DNA from: Thiomicrospira cyclica ALM1
Lineage (GTDB): Bacteria > Pseudomonadota > Gammaproteobacteria > Thiomicrospirales > Thiomicrospiraceae
Reading direction: 5' to 3'
Length of the DNA stretch: 64,000 bases
Assembly (NCBI RefSeq): GCF_000214825.1
Contig: NC_015581.1
Coordinates: 372,001 to 436,000 of the forward strand
The notes beneath the pieces are model-generated. The model worked only from the letters and a program-made list of their open reading frames with translations. It was not told the origin of the DNA and did not search any database. Shown piece by piece: positions 1-9,816 of the stretch. The stretch's first letter is position 1, and each line of letters begins with the position of its first letter. A program made the position numbers and the translations under genes.

Positions 1-1
1 T

Positions 2-3000
2 GATGTGACGGCTGTCTTTGATGCTCTAGCCGTGGCTTGGGCAGGTCAAACAACGCTGGTCGATGCTGGCGAACATCGTGATGCAACCTTAACCGGCGCC
101 ACAGTGAATAACCAGACCTTGACCTTGAATGGTGACAGCTTGTTGGCGACGGATTCTGGTGTCGTTTATAACCTGATTAATAATGGTATTACCTACACCT
201 TCATTTCCGGTGATGCCGGTCGCGTTAATGTGGTGCCAAAAGTGATTTCGGCCAGCGCGACAGTGGCGGATCGAGTTTATGACGGTACTGCGAATTTAGC
301 TATCAGCGATATCAGTGTTCAGACTGGTGTGGATAACCAAACATTGGTAGTTAATGTTGGCGCCAGCGGTTTTGTAGACACGGTGGTGGGTACTGAGACT
401 GTCCTGGCTAAGGATGTTGCGTTGCTTGCGGGTGATGTGGTCGCTAAGGACTGGACAATCTCCGGCTTGACGCTGGGTAATGGCGATAACGGTGGCAAAG
501 CCAGCAACTACGTGCTTGCTACCGATGCCTTGAGTGATCAAGCGAAGATCACCCAACGTGAGTTGACAGCTGAAATTATCAACACACCAACGCGTGTATA
601 CGACGCGACCACGGGTGCGACACTGACCAGCGCCAACTTTGCTATCGGTAATTTGGTGGCCGGCGAGTCATTCACTATCAACCAGAGTGTTGGTGCGTTT
701 GATGAGCGTCATGTCGGTCAGCGTACCGTAACCGCAGATTTGACTGCGGCAGACTTTACAGCGAGCGGCTCGACACTGGCTGGCAACTATATTCTGCCAG
801 TTGTGGCCGAAGGTGCGGGCTTGATCACGCCAAAAGCAATTACGATCACCGGCCTGGGTGCTGACGACAAAGTTTATGATGGCAACACCAATGCAACGAT
901 TACCGGTACAGCGGTCTTTAGTGGCACAAACCAAGCGGGTGCCGGCACATCGGCAGATGGCTTTATCTATGCGATTGATCAGGGTGACTTGACGATTGCG
1001 GGTGATGCTGTGGGTACCTTCAATAGCCAGAATGTGGTCGATGCCGCGACGGTATCGATCACCGGTTTGAGTTTAGCAGGTAGTGCCGCTGGTAACTATA
1101 CTTTGGTGGATCATGCGGATGTAACGGCACAGATTACACCACTGGCGTTGACGGTTACCGGTACAGTGGCTGATGATCGCGTCTATGATGCGACCAATGT
1201 TGCTTCTATTCAGGTTGGTACCTTGTCAGGCTTTGTGGGCAACGAAACAGTCACCGCCGACGCGGTGGGTATCTTCGATGCCAAGGATGCGGGCGCTCGC
1301 ACAGCGACAGCGACCTATACCTTGCTTGATGGTGACAATGGTGGATTAGCATCAAACTACCGCCTGGCGAATACCACGGGCTTGACGGCTACCATTACAC
1401 CGAAAGACATTATGGTGTCTGGCCTATCCAGTGCTAACAGGGTCTATGACGGCACAACTAATGCGGTTGTTACGGGTGTAGCGCTATTGGCTGAAGATAT
1501 GGTGTTTGCCGGTGATGATCTGACATTAGATGCGAGCAATGTGAGCGGCTCTTTCAACTCGAAAGATGTTGCAACAGCGAGTTTTGTAAGTTTTGCAGGT
1601 CTGGTGCTGGATGGCGCTGATGCCAACAACTATAACTTGTTGGCTCACGATAACGTTAGTGCCAGCATCACGCCAAAAACGATTTCGATTAGCTTCGAGG
1701 CCGCTGATAAGCAATATGATGGCAATACGGATGCTCTGGCTTCAAATATCATCTCAGCTGATTTAGTCGCTGATGATGTTGTGACCTTTGACGTGGCGGG
1801 CGCCTTCTTTGATGATGCGAATGTCGGTAACAATATCCGCGTAACCTTAGATAACCAAGGTGTCACTTTGGATGGTGATGATGCCGCTAACTATGTGATC
1901 ACCACAGAGACCTTGTTTGCCCTGGCAGCAATTACACCCCGCGATCTAAGGGTTGCGCCGGTGGTTGGTCAGTCCATTACATATGGTGACACAGTACTGC
2001 CTGAGTTGAGTTATACATTGCAAAACCTAGTCGATGGTGATGAAGAGGTTGTTTCGGGTGCCTTGTCTAGTGTGGTGCGTCTGTTTGATGGCACAGCGGG
2101 CTCGGCCGATGGCGTGGGTAGCTATGCGATTACGCAAGGTACGCTTGATGCCGGTCGCAACTACCGCATCCAGCTTGATCCGGTAACGCTAGAAGTGATT
2201 GCGCGGGACTTGGTGGTGACTGCGGCACCAGTAACAACCACCTATGGTACGCCGTTAAATCTGCGTGCTGTTGCAGCCACGGCGGATGACTTAATTAATG
2301 GGGATTCCATTTCTTCGATTACGGCACAGTTCACCTATGAGGGCAATACCTATGGCAGTGTGATTGGCACAGCCAATGCGGGGGTCTATACCAATAGCAT
2401 CATCGGCACCTCTGCGGTAGGTAATGGCTTAGAAAACTACAATATTACCTTTGCGACCAGTGATGTGACTATCGAGCGGGCCGACTTAACCCTATTGGTG
2501 GTGAATGACGCACGCTTTGAGATTGAATCCGATCAGGCTGGTTTCCAAGGTGTCGTTGGCTCGGGCTGGCGCAATGGTGATACGCTCGATGACTTGACCG
2601 GTGACTTGGCGATTAATCGTACCAATGCCAACGTTTCAACCCCAGGCGTGTACCAAAATGTATTGGTTGGTTCAGGGCTTGATTCTACCAACTACAATGT
2701 GAACTTTGTACAAGGCGATTACACCATTGTTGAATCTGGTGTGATTGTGAGTGCGCCGACGCAAACCGTCACTTATGGGGTTCAGCCAAACTACGCTGGC
2801 TTAAGTGCGCGCTATAGCGATGGTAGCAATGTCTTTGGTGACTTGTCCGTTGTTCGTTCGGGTAACGAAATTGTGGTAACGGGCATTCCAAATAACGGCC
2901 AGATTAGCTTTAATCTACTGCAAGATGAAGCGCAGCTCAGCGGCGCAGGCTTCTTGAAAGCGGGTGGCTATCAGCTCGCTATTGACCTAGAGTCTGTTGC

Positions 3001-5431
3001 GTATTCTGGTGGCGTCAATCGCGTTGAGTTGGTCGGTGGTCTGAATGTGCTTGCGAAAGCCATTGATGCCACGCAGGCGATTACCATTAACGATATCACG
3101 AAGGTCTACGATGGTAATAACACTATGGAAGGTGTTGCGCTGAATGTGACCTATGCAGACGATACTATTTTGGCTGACGATAATGTTGTGGTAACGCCAG
3201 ATGGTACGTTTGAATCGCGCCATGTGGGTGAAAATATTGGCTACACCATTGATATCACATTAGCGGGTGACGATGCCTTGAATTACTTCATCAGCAATAT
3301 TGAGCCGTTAATTGGTACCGATGGGGTTATTACCCAGCGTGAGAGTGTTGCCTGGGTCTTAGAAGGTAATGGCAGCTGGTCGAATCCAAATAATTGGGCA
3401 GATGGCGCAATACCTGATATGTATAACGTCGCGAATGTGTATATTCCTGAGGGTATCGTGGTCACCTTTGACAATGCCGTTGAAGTTGCCGGCCCAGAGT
3501 ACACCCTCATGGATGGTCAAGTGATTACAAGCGTTGAAAACGACGGTATCGTCCGCTTCAATCGTTCGGATGAGATTACCTACTCATCGAACATTGTTGG
3601 TGAAGGTATCTTGATTAATGCCGGTAGCGGCGTGCTAACGCTGGCCGGTGATAATAGCTATACCGGTGGCACCACGCTGATGAATGCCAGCACGACCATT
3701 GCGGGTAGTAATACGGCCTTCGGCAACATGGATCTTGGAGAGATTACCACGCTGGGCACCCAGGCTCGTTTGGGTATGGCTTACGATGTTGAGTTAGAGC
3801 GTCTGGTGGTCTTCGGTCCGGTGACCTTGATTACGGATGTTGTGACGGCTGGCGATCAGATCTATCGCGGTAATGTGACCCTGGCACCAAATCAGGAGGG
3901 TACGAACTTAGCCGATGCGGATACCATTACGCTGAAAGCAATTGAAGGTCATATTTCCTTCTTGGGTCGTCTCGATGGCGCGGTGGATGGTGCCTATTCA
4001 CTGCTTGCTATTACCGATGATGATTCCAAGATTATTACTATTGGGGACAGCAGTGGTGAGTTCGCTCGCTTGAAGAACTTAACCCTCAATGCTGCTGATG
4101 GCGATGGTCGCATTTATCTGCTAGCTGATATTCTGACGGCCAATGCACAGACCTATAACGGGGCTGTTTGGATTGGCAATAACGGTAGTGAAGGTTTCTT
4201 ATATGACTACTACGTCAGCAATGTAGCAGACGTTATGGAAGGTAAAGATTACCTAGGCCAACCTGAAGAAGATGAAGAGGGTGTGCAGATGGAGCCTTCG
4301 TTATATAACGACGATCCGCTATATGCACGGACGTTGATTTCTGAGAACCCAAGTATCACCTTCAATGGTACGGTGAATGACCTAAGTCTCAACACCCATA
4401 CCCTATTGGTGGCTGCGATTGGGTCACCATCAGTGAGCAGTGACCCTGTGATTAACTTCGAGGGTCTTGTGGGCAATGAGAGTCAGTTATACAGCTTGGG
4501 TGCAGCCACCATTAGCTTGACGGTTGATGCCGATGGCGTGGATGCCGATTTCGCGGGCGGTGTGGGTGTTAAAGAAAACATCACCACCTTCCATGAAATT
4601 ATTCTGCTAGGTGGTGATCAGACAGATGTGTCGACTGGCGTTGAATTTAAGATTGCGGATGAAGGTGGACGCAAGAATGTCTACTTAGCACCACAGCCTG
4701 AATCAACGGATGCCGAGCTGCCTGAAGTCATTATTGAGGCCTTAAATGCGCCATTGGATATTGATAATATTGAGGCAGGTCCTGGTGCGGGTCTAGATCC
4801 GGAGCTAAATCCTGATCCTGTTGATATTCCTGGCGATATTGGTGAAATCGGTGATGGCACGGGTATCGAGCCAGGAACGGAGCAGCTAGAGCAGCCAGGA
4901 ACGGAACAACCAGAGCAGCCAGGAACGGAACAACCGGAGCAGCCAGGAACGGAGCAACCAGAGCAGCCAGGAACGGAGCAGCCAGGTCAGCCAGTAACGG
5001 AGCAGCCAGGTCAGCCAGATCCAACCGATCGATCTACGGCTGAAGTGGTTGAGCGTGCAACACAGCAAGCAACGCGGGTTGTCAGTGAGGCCACCACCGT
5101 GGTAGCAAGCGCAACAGCGACACCGAGTGCGATTCCAGCTGGCTTTGTCAGCGTTATGGCATCAACCGTACAGCAGTTTAGTGCGGGTGCGATCTTTGTT
5201 TACCAGTTGCCACGAGCGGCCTTTGTACATAGTGATGCGGATAGTATACTATCGGTTACAGCAAGACTGGCATCTGGTGAAGCGTTACCAAATTGGTTAA
5301 GCTTCTCACCCGAAGATTGGAGCTTTACAGGACAAGCGCCAGAAGGTATTCGTTTCTTGGATGTTGTCATTATTGTGACTGATCAAGAGGGTAATCAAGC
5401 AATAACCGAGCTACGCTTCGAGTTTGACTAG
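2..5431 (+). CDS. Giant YDG/MBG-repeat surface adhesin, 5'-truncated by window edge
   Basis: The frame is open to the left edge, so the real start lies upstream and about 1810 C-terminal residues are seen. The protein is modular. YDG-type beta units, recognised by a V-Y-D-G/A motif, begin near nt 270, 590, 870, 1180, 1440, 1705 and 3105. MBG-like units with a T-Y-G motif lie near 1975, 2245 and 2770. A G-x-W-x-x-x-x-N-W segment (about 3370-3410) and an N-S-Y-T-G-G-T passenger repeat (about 3655) are typical of filamentous haemagglutinin and autotransporter passengers. Near the end come a PGTEQPEQ repeat tract and a C-terminal dystroglycan/cadherin-like Ig (He_PIG) domain. I see no beta-barrel or LPxTG anchor. 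An extracellular adhesive role is inferred from family membership. Secretion genes are not in the window. Confidence 0.9.
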   Translation, partial: DVTAVFDALAVAWAGQTTLVDAGEHRDATLTGATVNNQTLTLNGDSLLATDSGVVYNLINNGITYTFISGDAGRVNVVPKVISASATVADRVYDGTANLAISDISVQTGVDNQTLVVNVGASGFVDTVVGTETVLAKDVALLAGDVVAKDWTISGLTLGNGDNGGKASNYVLATDALSDQAKITQRELTAEIINTPTRVYDATTGATLTSANFAIGNLVAGESFTINQSVGAFDERHVGQRTVTADLTAADFTASGSTLAGNYILPVVAEGAGLITPKAITITGLGADDKVYDGNTNATITGTAVFSGTNQAGAGTSADGFIYAIDQGDLTIAGDAVGTFNSQNVVDAATVSITGLSLAGSAAGNYTLVDHADVTAQITPLALTVTGTVADDRVYDATNVASIQVGTLSGFVGNETVTADAVGIFDAKDAGARTATATYTLLDGDNGGLASNYRLANTTGLTATITPKDIMVSGLSSANRVYDGTTNAVVTGVALLAEDMVFAGDDLTLDASNVSGSFNSKDVATASFVSFAGLVLDGADANNYNLLAHDNVSASITPKTISISFEAADKQYDGNTDALASNIISADLVADDVVTFDVAGAFFDDANVGNNIRVTLDNQGVTLDGDDAANYVITTETLFALAAITPRDLRVAPVVGQSITYGDTVLPELSYTLQNLVDGDEEVVSGALSSVVRLFDGTAGSADGVGSYAITQGTLDAGRNYRIQLDPVTLEVIARDLVVTAAPVTTTYGTPLNLRAVAATADDLINGDSISSITAQFTYEGNTYGSVIGTANAGVYTNSIIGTSAVGNGLENYNITFATSDVTIERADLTLLVVNDARFEIESDQAGFQGVVGSGWRNGDTLDDLTGDLAINRTNANVSTPGVYQNVLVGSGLDSTNYNVNFVQGDYTIVESGVIVSAPTQTVTYGVQPNYAGLSARYSDGSNVFGDLSVVRSGNEIVVTGIPNNGQISFNLLQDEAQLSGAGFLKAGGYQLAIDLESVAYSGGVNRVELVGGLNVLAKAIDATQAITINDITKVYDGNNTMEGVALNVTYADDTILADDNVVVTPDGTFESRHVGENIGYTIDITLAGDDALNYFISNIEPLIGTDGVITQRESVAWVLEGNGSWSNPNNWADGAIPDMYNVANVYIPEGIVVTFDNAVEVAGPEYTLMDGQVITSVENDGIVRFNRSDEITYSSNIVGEGILINAGSGVLTLAGDNSYTGGTTLMNASTTIAGSNTAFGNMDLGEITTLGTQARLGMAYDVELERLVVFGPVTLITDVVTAGDQIYRGNVTLAPNQEGTNLADADTITLKAIEGHISFLGRLDGAVDGAYSLLAITDDDSKIITIGDSSGEFARLKNLTLNAADGDGRIYLLADILTANAQTYNGAVWIGNNGSEGFLYDYYVSNVADVMEGKDYLGQPEEDEEGVQMEPSLYNDDPLYARTLISENPSITFNGTVNDLSLNTHTLLVAAIGSPSVSSDPVINFEGLVGNESQLYSLGAATISLTVDADGVDADFAGGVGVKENITTFHEIILLGGDQTDVSTGVEFKIADEGGRKNVYLAPQPESTDAELPEVIIEALNAPLDIDNIEAGPGAGLDPELNPDPVDIPGDIGEIGDGTGIEPGTEQLEQPGTEQPEQPGTEQPEQPGTEQPEQPGTEQPGQPVTEQPGQPDPTDRSTAEVVERATQQATRVVSEATTVVASATATPSAIPAGFVSVMASTVQQFSAGAIFVYQLPRAAFVHSDADSILSVTARLASGEALPNWLSFSPEDWSFTGQAPEGIRFLDVVIIVTDQEGNQAITELRFEFD
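4871..5018 (+). repeat. 24-nt tandem repeat encoding PGTEQPEQ units in the adhesin
   Basis: About six imperfect 24-nt units encode an 8-residue Pro/Glu/Gln repeat, drifting to PGQP at the 3' end. The unit length is a multiple of three, so gain or loss of copies would change linker length without a frameshift. It probably forms an extended stalk between the beta-rich body and the C-terminal Ig-like domain (inference). Confidence 0.85.
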
Positions 5432-5493
5432 CGTGACAGGCAACTTAAAAGTTTATGAGTTTTAAGGTGTTTTAACAACAAGGGATATTCGCT

Positions 5494-6156
5494 ATGAACC
5501 TATGGCACCAAGGGGTTGAACACGCACTGACCTTTGTCACTCTGGGTGGCCCCGTTGTTGCGATATTGATTGCATTGTCGATTGTAACCATGACGGTTAT
5601 TTTTTTGACAATGTTTCGATTTAGGCAATGGGGTGTTGGTCAACAACAAATGATTGCTGACATCATCATGCTGATAGATCGTGGCGCTGATCAGCAAGCG
5701 GCTGAAAAGTTATCCGCGACCCAGCATTATATGAAGCCGTTGATAACCAATGTACTAAAAGCTAAACAACAACATGCGGTTGAATCTTGGCGGGGTCGAT
5801 TAACGGGTGAGGCCGAAATGCTATTGGCCAGGCTACAATCCGGCTTTCGTTTTCTGGATACGGTAGTTCAACTGGCGCCATTAGTGGGTTTATTTGGTAC
5901 CGTGCTTGGTATGATAGTGGCCTTTCAAGCCCTGCAGTCAGGGGGTTCAAATGTTGATGCCGCTGAATTAGCTGGTGGGATATGGGTGGCGCTATTAACA
6001 ACGGCGATGGGTCTTGCGGTAGCGATGCCTACTTCGATGGTGTTAACCTGGTTTGAGTCGCGCGTTGCAAGAGAGTCCCAACTGGCCATGCAGTTGATTG
6101 ATATCGGTTTATGTTCGCCCTTGGAAACGCAGGCCCATGATGACAAATCGGCTTAG
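5494..6156 (+). CDS. exbB: ExbB/TolQ/MotA-family proton channel subunit
   Basis: This 220-residue inner-membrane protein has the three-helix layout of ExbB/TolQ: one helix near residues 15-40, then a cytoplasmic loop, then two helices near 125-150 (APLVGLFGTVLGM, the family signature) and 165-190. With ExbD it uses the proton motive force to drive TonB. It starts 62 nt after the adhesin stop and overlaps the next gene, so exbB-exbD-exbD-tonB looks like one transcription unit. The position directly behind a giant adhesin gene suggests the motor may serve surface export or another outer-membrane process as well as nutrient uptake, but that is inference. Confidence 0.92.
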   Translation: MNLWHQGVEHALTFVTLGGPVVAILIALSIVTMTVIFLTMFRFRQWGVGQQQMIADIIMLIDRGADQQAAEKLSATQHYMKPLITNVLKAKQQHAVESWRGRLTGEAEMLLARLQSGFRFLDTVVQLAPLVGLFGTVLGMIVAFQALQSGGSNVDAAELAGGIWVALLTTAMGLAVAMPTSMVLTWFESRVARESQLAMQLIDIGLCSPLETQAHDDKSA

Positions 6157-6529
6157 TTTTCGTAGAAGGCGGATGTCGCTGACATCATTAATTGATGTCA
6201 TTTTTCTATTACTGTTATTTTTTATGTTAACCACTAGCTTTAACCGTGAGGCGGCGATTGCATTTAATATGGCAGGCATCGCTGACACGCACTCCCTTGA
6301 AACCGTATCATTGCAAACAACGCTGTTGGTGCAGGTGTCTGGCGATATTCTGAGGCTTGAACAAGACATTATAACGATAGAAGCGCTATTAGCTATGTTG
6401 CAGCAAACGGAGCAAGGTATCGTTTTATTATCGTTTGATGATAGTGTAAACGCCCAAACTCTGGTTGAGTTAATGGCGAGAATTGGCCAGGTTAAAGGTT
6501 GGCAGCCACGTTTAGTTGAGGCCTTTTAA
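6137..6529 (+). CDS. exbD: ExbD/TolR-family protein 1 (with conserved Asp)
   Basis: A short Arg-rich cytoplasmic N-terminus is followed by a single transmembrane helix, SLIDVIFLLLLFFML, and a periplasmic domain. D20 in the LIDVIF motif corresponds to the proton-carrying Asp of ExbD/TolR. I chose the ATG at 6137, which overlaps exbB by 20 nt. The frame is open further upstream to 6098, but that would add an unlikely extension inside exbB. It acts with the upstream ExbB and downstream TonB. A second exbD follows immediately, so the stator may be a heteromer. Confidence 0.88.
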   Translation: MMTNRLSFRRRRMSLTSLIDVIFLLLLFFMLTTSFNREAAIAFNMAGIADTHSLETVSLQTTLLVQVSGDILRLEQDIITIEALLAMLQQTEQGIVLLSFDDSVNAQTLVELMARIGQVKGWQPRLVEAF

Positions 6530-6913
6530 ATGAACCTTCGTCGACTAAATACCTTGCAGAGAAAACCGCTTGAATCGACAGTGGCATTGATTAATATCAT
6601 TTTTTTGTTGCTCATCTTTTTTATTGTAAGCGGCACTATTGCGTCTCCGAGGGCCGTTGCAATTAACCCCATTACCCTGGCAGAACTTGAATCAGAGTCG
6701 CCTATTCCGTCTTTAATTTTAACCCAGGATGGGCGAATTTATTATCATCAAAACGAAGTGGCTTTAGACGAATTACCTGACCTCGTTGCTGAGCAAGCGT
6801 ATGTGCGCTTACTACCTGATCGCGATGTTTTAGCACCAGACCTGATGCGTTTTGCGACACTGTTACGTGACTATGGCGTTCAGAAGTTGGTGATTGTTGT
6901 TGAGACTTCTTAA
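6530..6913 (+). CDS. ExbD/TolR-family protein 2 (Asp replaced by Asn)
   Basis: The ATG directly follows the previous stop codon. The 127-residue protein has the ExbD layout: a short basic N-terminus, one membrane helix and a periplasmic domain. The motif that normally reads L-I-D here reads A-L-I-N-I-I-F, with codon AAT at residue 22. In the family this Asp is needed for proton translocation, so this copy may be a non-conducting partner of the first ExbD (inference). Its stop codon directly precedes the tonB start. Confidence 0.85.
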   Translation: MNLRRLNTLQRKPLESTVALINIIFLLLIFFIVSGTIASPRAVAINPITLAELESESPIPSLILTQDGRIYYHQNEVALDELPDLVAEQAYVRLLPDRDVLAPDLMRFATLLRDYGVQKLVIVVETS

Positions 6914-7519
<606 letters not shown>

Positions 7520-7530
7520 ATACTGGGCAA

Positions 7531-8007
7531 TTAACGATTGCGCGTTTCCAGTAGGTAGGGGATTTGGGTAACCAGACCGGCATGGTCATGAACGAGCACG
7601 GTGACTTGCCACTGCATCACCTCGTTGGTGCAAAATGCGAGCATCGTTTGCCCTGTGTAAAGGTCAGCAGTATCCGCACTTAAGTTAACCCGGTTATAGC
7701 CCATATACATATTAATGCCGGCGATATCCAGCTCGATTTTGCTCACATCCTCAAAACCTGCTAGTTCGACTTGAACGTTAATAGGTCGTGCAATCGGTAC
7801 CGGTTGCGGGCTTAGGCTTAGGTTAACTTGTTGACTATTCTGTTGGTGGCGGCAGGCCTGCTGATGCAGGTCACAGTCGGTTAATAACGGCCAGCTGGGG
7901 CCTTGATTGGAATCACTGCACGCCGTCAGCAAGCCTAAACCGAACGCAAGGCCTAGCATTACAGCGAGTGGTTGAAGTCGTGTTAGGTGAACGGATAAAG
8001 CAGGCAT
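7531..8007 (-). CDS. Hypothetical lipoprotein
   Basis: The 158-residue product has a basic N-terminus, a hydrophobic stretch (about residues 12-28) and a lipobox L-L-T-A-C, so it should be a lipid-anchored periplasmic or outer-membrane protein. The mature part contains two Cys in a C-D-L-H-Q-Q-A-C context and a later F-C-T-N-E segment. I do not recognise a functional family. It lies upstream of nothing in its own direction and converges with tonB. One CAGGCCTG palindrome falls at 7853. Confidence 0.75.
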   Translation of the reverse strand: MPALSVHLTRLQPLAVMLGLAFGLGLLTACSDSNQGPSWPLLTDCDLHQQACRHQQNSQQVNLSLSPQPVPIARPINVQVELAGFEDVSKIELDIAGINMYMGYNRVNLSADTADLYTGQTMLAFCTNEVMQWQVTVLVHDHAGLVTQIPYLLETRNR

Positions 8008-8034
8008 GGTTAAGTATCCTTGGTTAAGTATTCT

Positions 8035-8865
8035 TTAGCGTTTGGTAATGAGGGGTTGGCATTGTGGGCAGAACACACTGGCGCGTTGTTGAATAATCAT
8101 TTTTTCTAGCCGCGTGCCACAAACTTGGCAGGCCAGACCAGTGCGACCATAAACATAGAGATGCTGTTTAAAATACCCGGCTTGTCCATCGGCATTGTAA
8201 AAGTCGCGCAGGGTGGTGCCGCCTTGTTCAATGGCCTTCGCCAATACCTGTTTAATAATCATCACCCAGCGTTCGGCTTGCGTCGAGTTTAAATCTTTGG
8301 CGGCCATATTCGGGTGCAGGCCTGCTAAAAATAACGATTCATTGGCATAAATATTACCCACGCCAACCACCACCTTATTATCCATAATCAGTGTTTTTAG
8401 CGGTATTTTGCGGTTTTTGGCCTGTTGCAATAGCCAGTTCGCATCAAAAGCATCGTCTAAGGGTTCGGGGCCGAGGTGGTTAAGCAGTGGGTGGTTTTCC
8501 GCCGTGTCTTCGGTCCATAACCAAGCGCCAAACCGCCGAGGGTCGTGGTAGCGCAGGGTTTGTCCCTGGGTGGTGATTAAATCAATATGGTCATGCTTTT
8601 TGCGCGGCGTATCGACCGGCAAAATCCGCAGCGAGCCCGACATGCCCAGATGAATAATTAGCGTGCCGGTCGGAAAATCCAACAGCAGGTATTTGGCACG
8701 GCGACGTAAATGCAACAATGGTTGCAGGGCTAATTTTTCGGTCAATTCAGTGGGTACTGGCCAACGCAAGCGCCCTTGGTGAACCTGAAGGGCGGCAACG
8801 GTTTGACCGGTCAAGCTGGGTGCAATACCCCGTAGGGTGGTTTCAACCTCGGGTAATTCAGGCAC
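8035..8865 (-). CDS. mutM: Formamidopyrimidine-DNA glycosylase
   Basis: The enzyme removes oxidised purines such as 8-oxoguanine and nicks the abasic site. The N-terminus MPELPEVET carries the catalytic Pro and Glu. Lys58 (57 after Met removal) sits in R-R-R-A-K-Y-L-L as in the family. The C-terminus has the four-Cys zinc finger (CQVC ... CPQC) with the R-A-S-V-F motif. Length (276 aa) is standard. The start overlaps the stop of the upstream epimerase gene by 8 nt, so the two are co-transcribed. Confidence 0.96.
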   Translation of the reverse strand: MPELPEVETTLRGIAPSLTGQTVAALQVHQGRLRWPVPTELTEKLALQPLLHLRRRAKYLLLDFPTGTLIIHLGMSGSLRILPVDTPRKKHDHIDLITTQGQTLRYHDPRRFGAWLWTEDTAENHPLLNHLGPEPLDDAFDANWLLQQAKNRKIPLKTLIMDNKVVVGVGNIYANESLFLAGLHPNMAAKDLNSTQAERWVMIIKQVLAKAIEQGGTTLRDFYNADGQAGYFKQHLYVYGRTGLACQVCGTRLEKMIIQQRASVFCPQCQPLITKR

Positions 8866-9718
8866 GACGAACCAACTGGCTTAATGCCGATTTGGCATCG
8901 GCGTATTTGAATTGAAAGCCCAGTTCGGTCAGCCGCGAGGGCACAACACAACTGCTATGCGTTAGCACTTGCGCACCTTCCCCAAACAACATCTTAAGCG
9001 CAAATTCGGGCATAGGTAGCCAAAATGGGCGACCTAACGCATGCGCCAAGGCGCGGCCAAATTCGGCTTGAGTCAGTGGCTGTGGTGCGCACATATTGAT
9101 CGGCCCTTGCAGTTCGGGGTGGTTAATCGCCCAGCTAATGGCCGCCACCAGGTCGTCGATATGAATCCAACTAAAACACTGCTGACCACCGGCGACCGGT
9201 CCGCCACCGCCTAAACGGAACGCGGGTAGCATTTTCGCTAAAGCACCGCCATCAAGCCCTAGCACGACACCAAAACGCATAATCAGCGGCGTGGGACTCA
9301 GTTGCGCATTGGCCATTTCCCAGGCCTGGCCAAGATGACCTAAAAACCCGGGGTCTATATCCGTGCATTGTTCGTCGAGCGGTTGGCCGCAGGGGCGTTG
9401 TGGATAAATGCCAATCGCTGATGCCGCTAAAATACGTTGTGGGGGTTGGTTGGCTTTTTCTAAGGCTTTTTTGAGTAGGCCGCTGGTTGTGATACGGCTG
9501 TCATAGAGTTCTTTTTTATAGGCTTCATTCCAGCGCTCGCCAATATTCGCGCCCGCCAGTTGTATCACCACGTCTTGTTCATCAATCAGCTGGGTTAGGT
9601 GATCGAGGTCTTTGAACGCCGAGCGCCCTTGCGCAGTTACCTGGTGCCCTTGCTGGGATAAATGTTTTGCTAGGTGTTTCCCTACAAATCCGGTGCCGCC
9701 GAGAATAACAATCTTCAT
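8858..9718 (-). CDS. TIGR01777-family NAD-dependent epimerase/dehydratase (YfcH-like)
   Basis: This 286-residue protein starts with a Rossmann nucleotide-binding motif, G-G-T-G-F-V-G-K-H-L. Its C-terminal DUF1731-like segment includes P-S-R-L-T-E-L-G-F. It belongs to the sugar-nucleotide epimerase-like family of E. coli YfcH and cyanobacterial/plant SulA-like proteins, whose substrate is unknown. It is the promoter-proximal gene of a two-gene unit with mutM. The intergenic region to the divergent folM is about 98 nt and would hold both promoters. Confidence 0.88.
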   Translation of the reverse strand: MKIVILGGTGFVGKHLAKHLSQQGHQVTAQGRSAFKDLDHLTQLIDEQDVVIQLAGANIGERWNEAYKKELYDSRITTSGLLKKALEKANQPPQRILAASAIGIYPQRPCGQPLDEQCTDIDPGFLGHLGQAWEMANAQLSPTPLIMRFGVVLGLDGGALAKMLPAFRLGGGGPVAGGQQCFSWIHIDDLVAAISWAINHPELQGPINMCAPQPLTQAEFGRALAHALGRPFWLPMPEFALKMLFGEGAQVLTHSSCVVPSRLTELGFQFKYADAKSALSQLVRRA

Positions 9719-9816
9719 GATCTGTTCCTTTTTTGCGCTTTTATGCGATAGGCCAACACAGTAGAATTCTGTTTCATTTATTATAGTTTAAATTGTGAAG
9801 GGAATCAGGAGGCAGT

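Noticed and set aside
4871-5018. Possible CRISPR array
   Set aside because: Units are contiguous 24-nt coding repeats without spacers, inside an adhesin frame.
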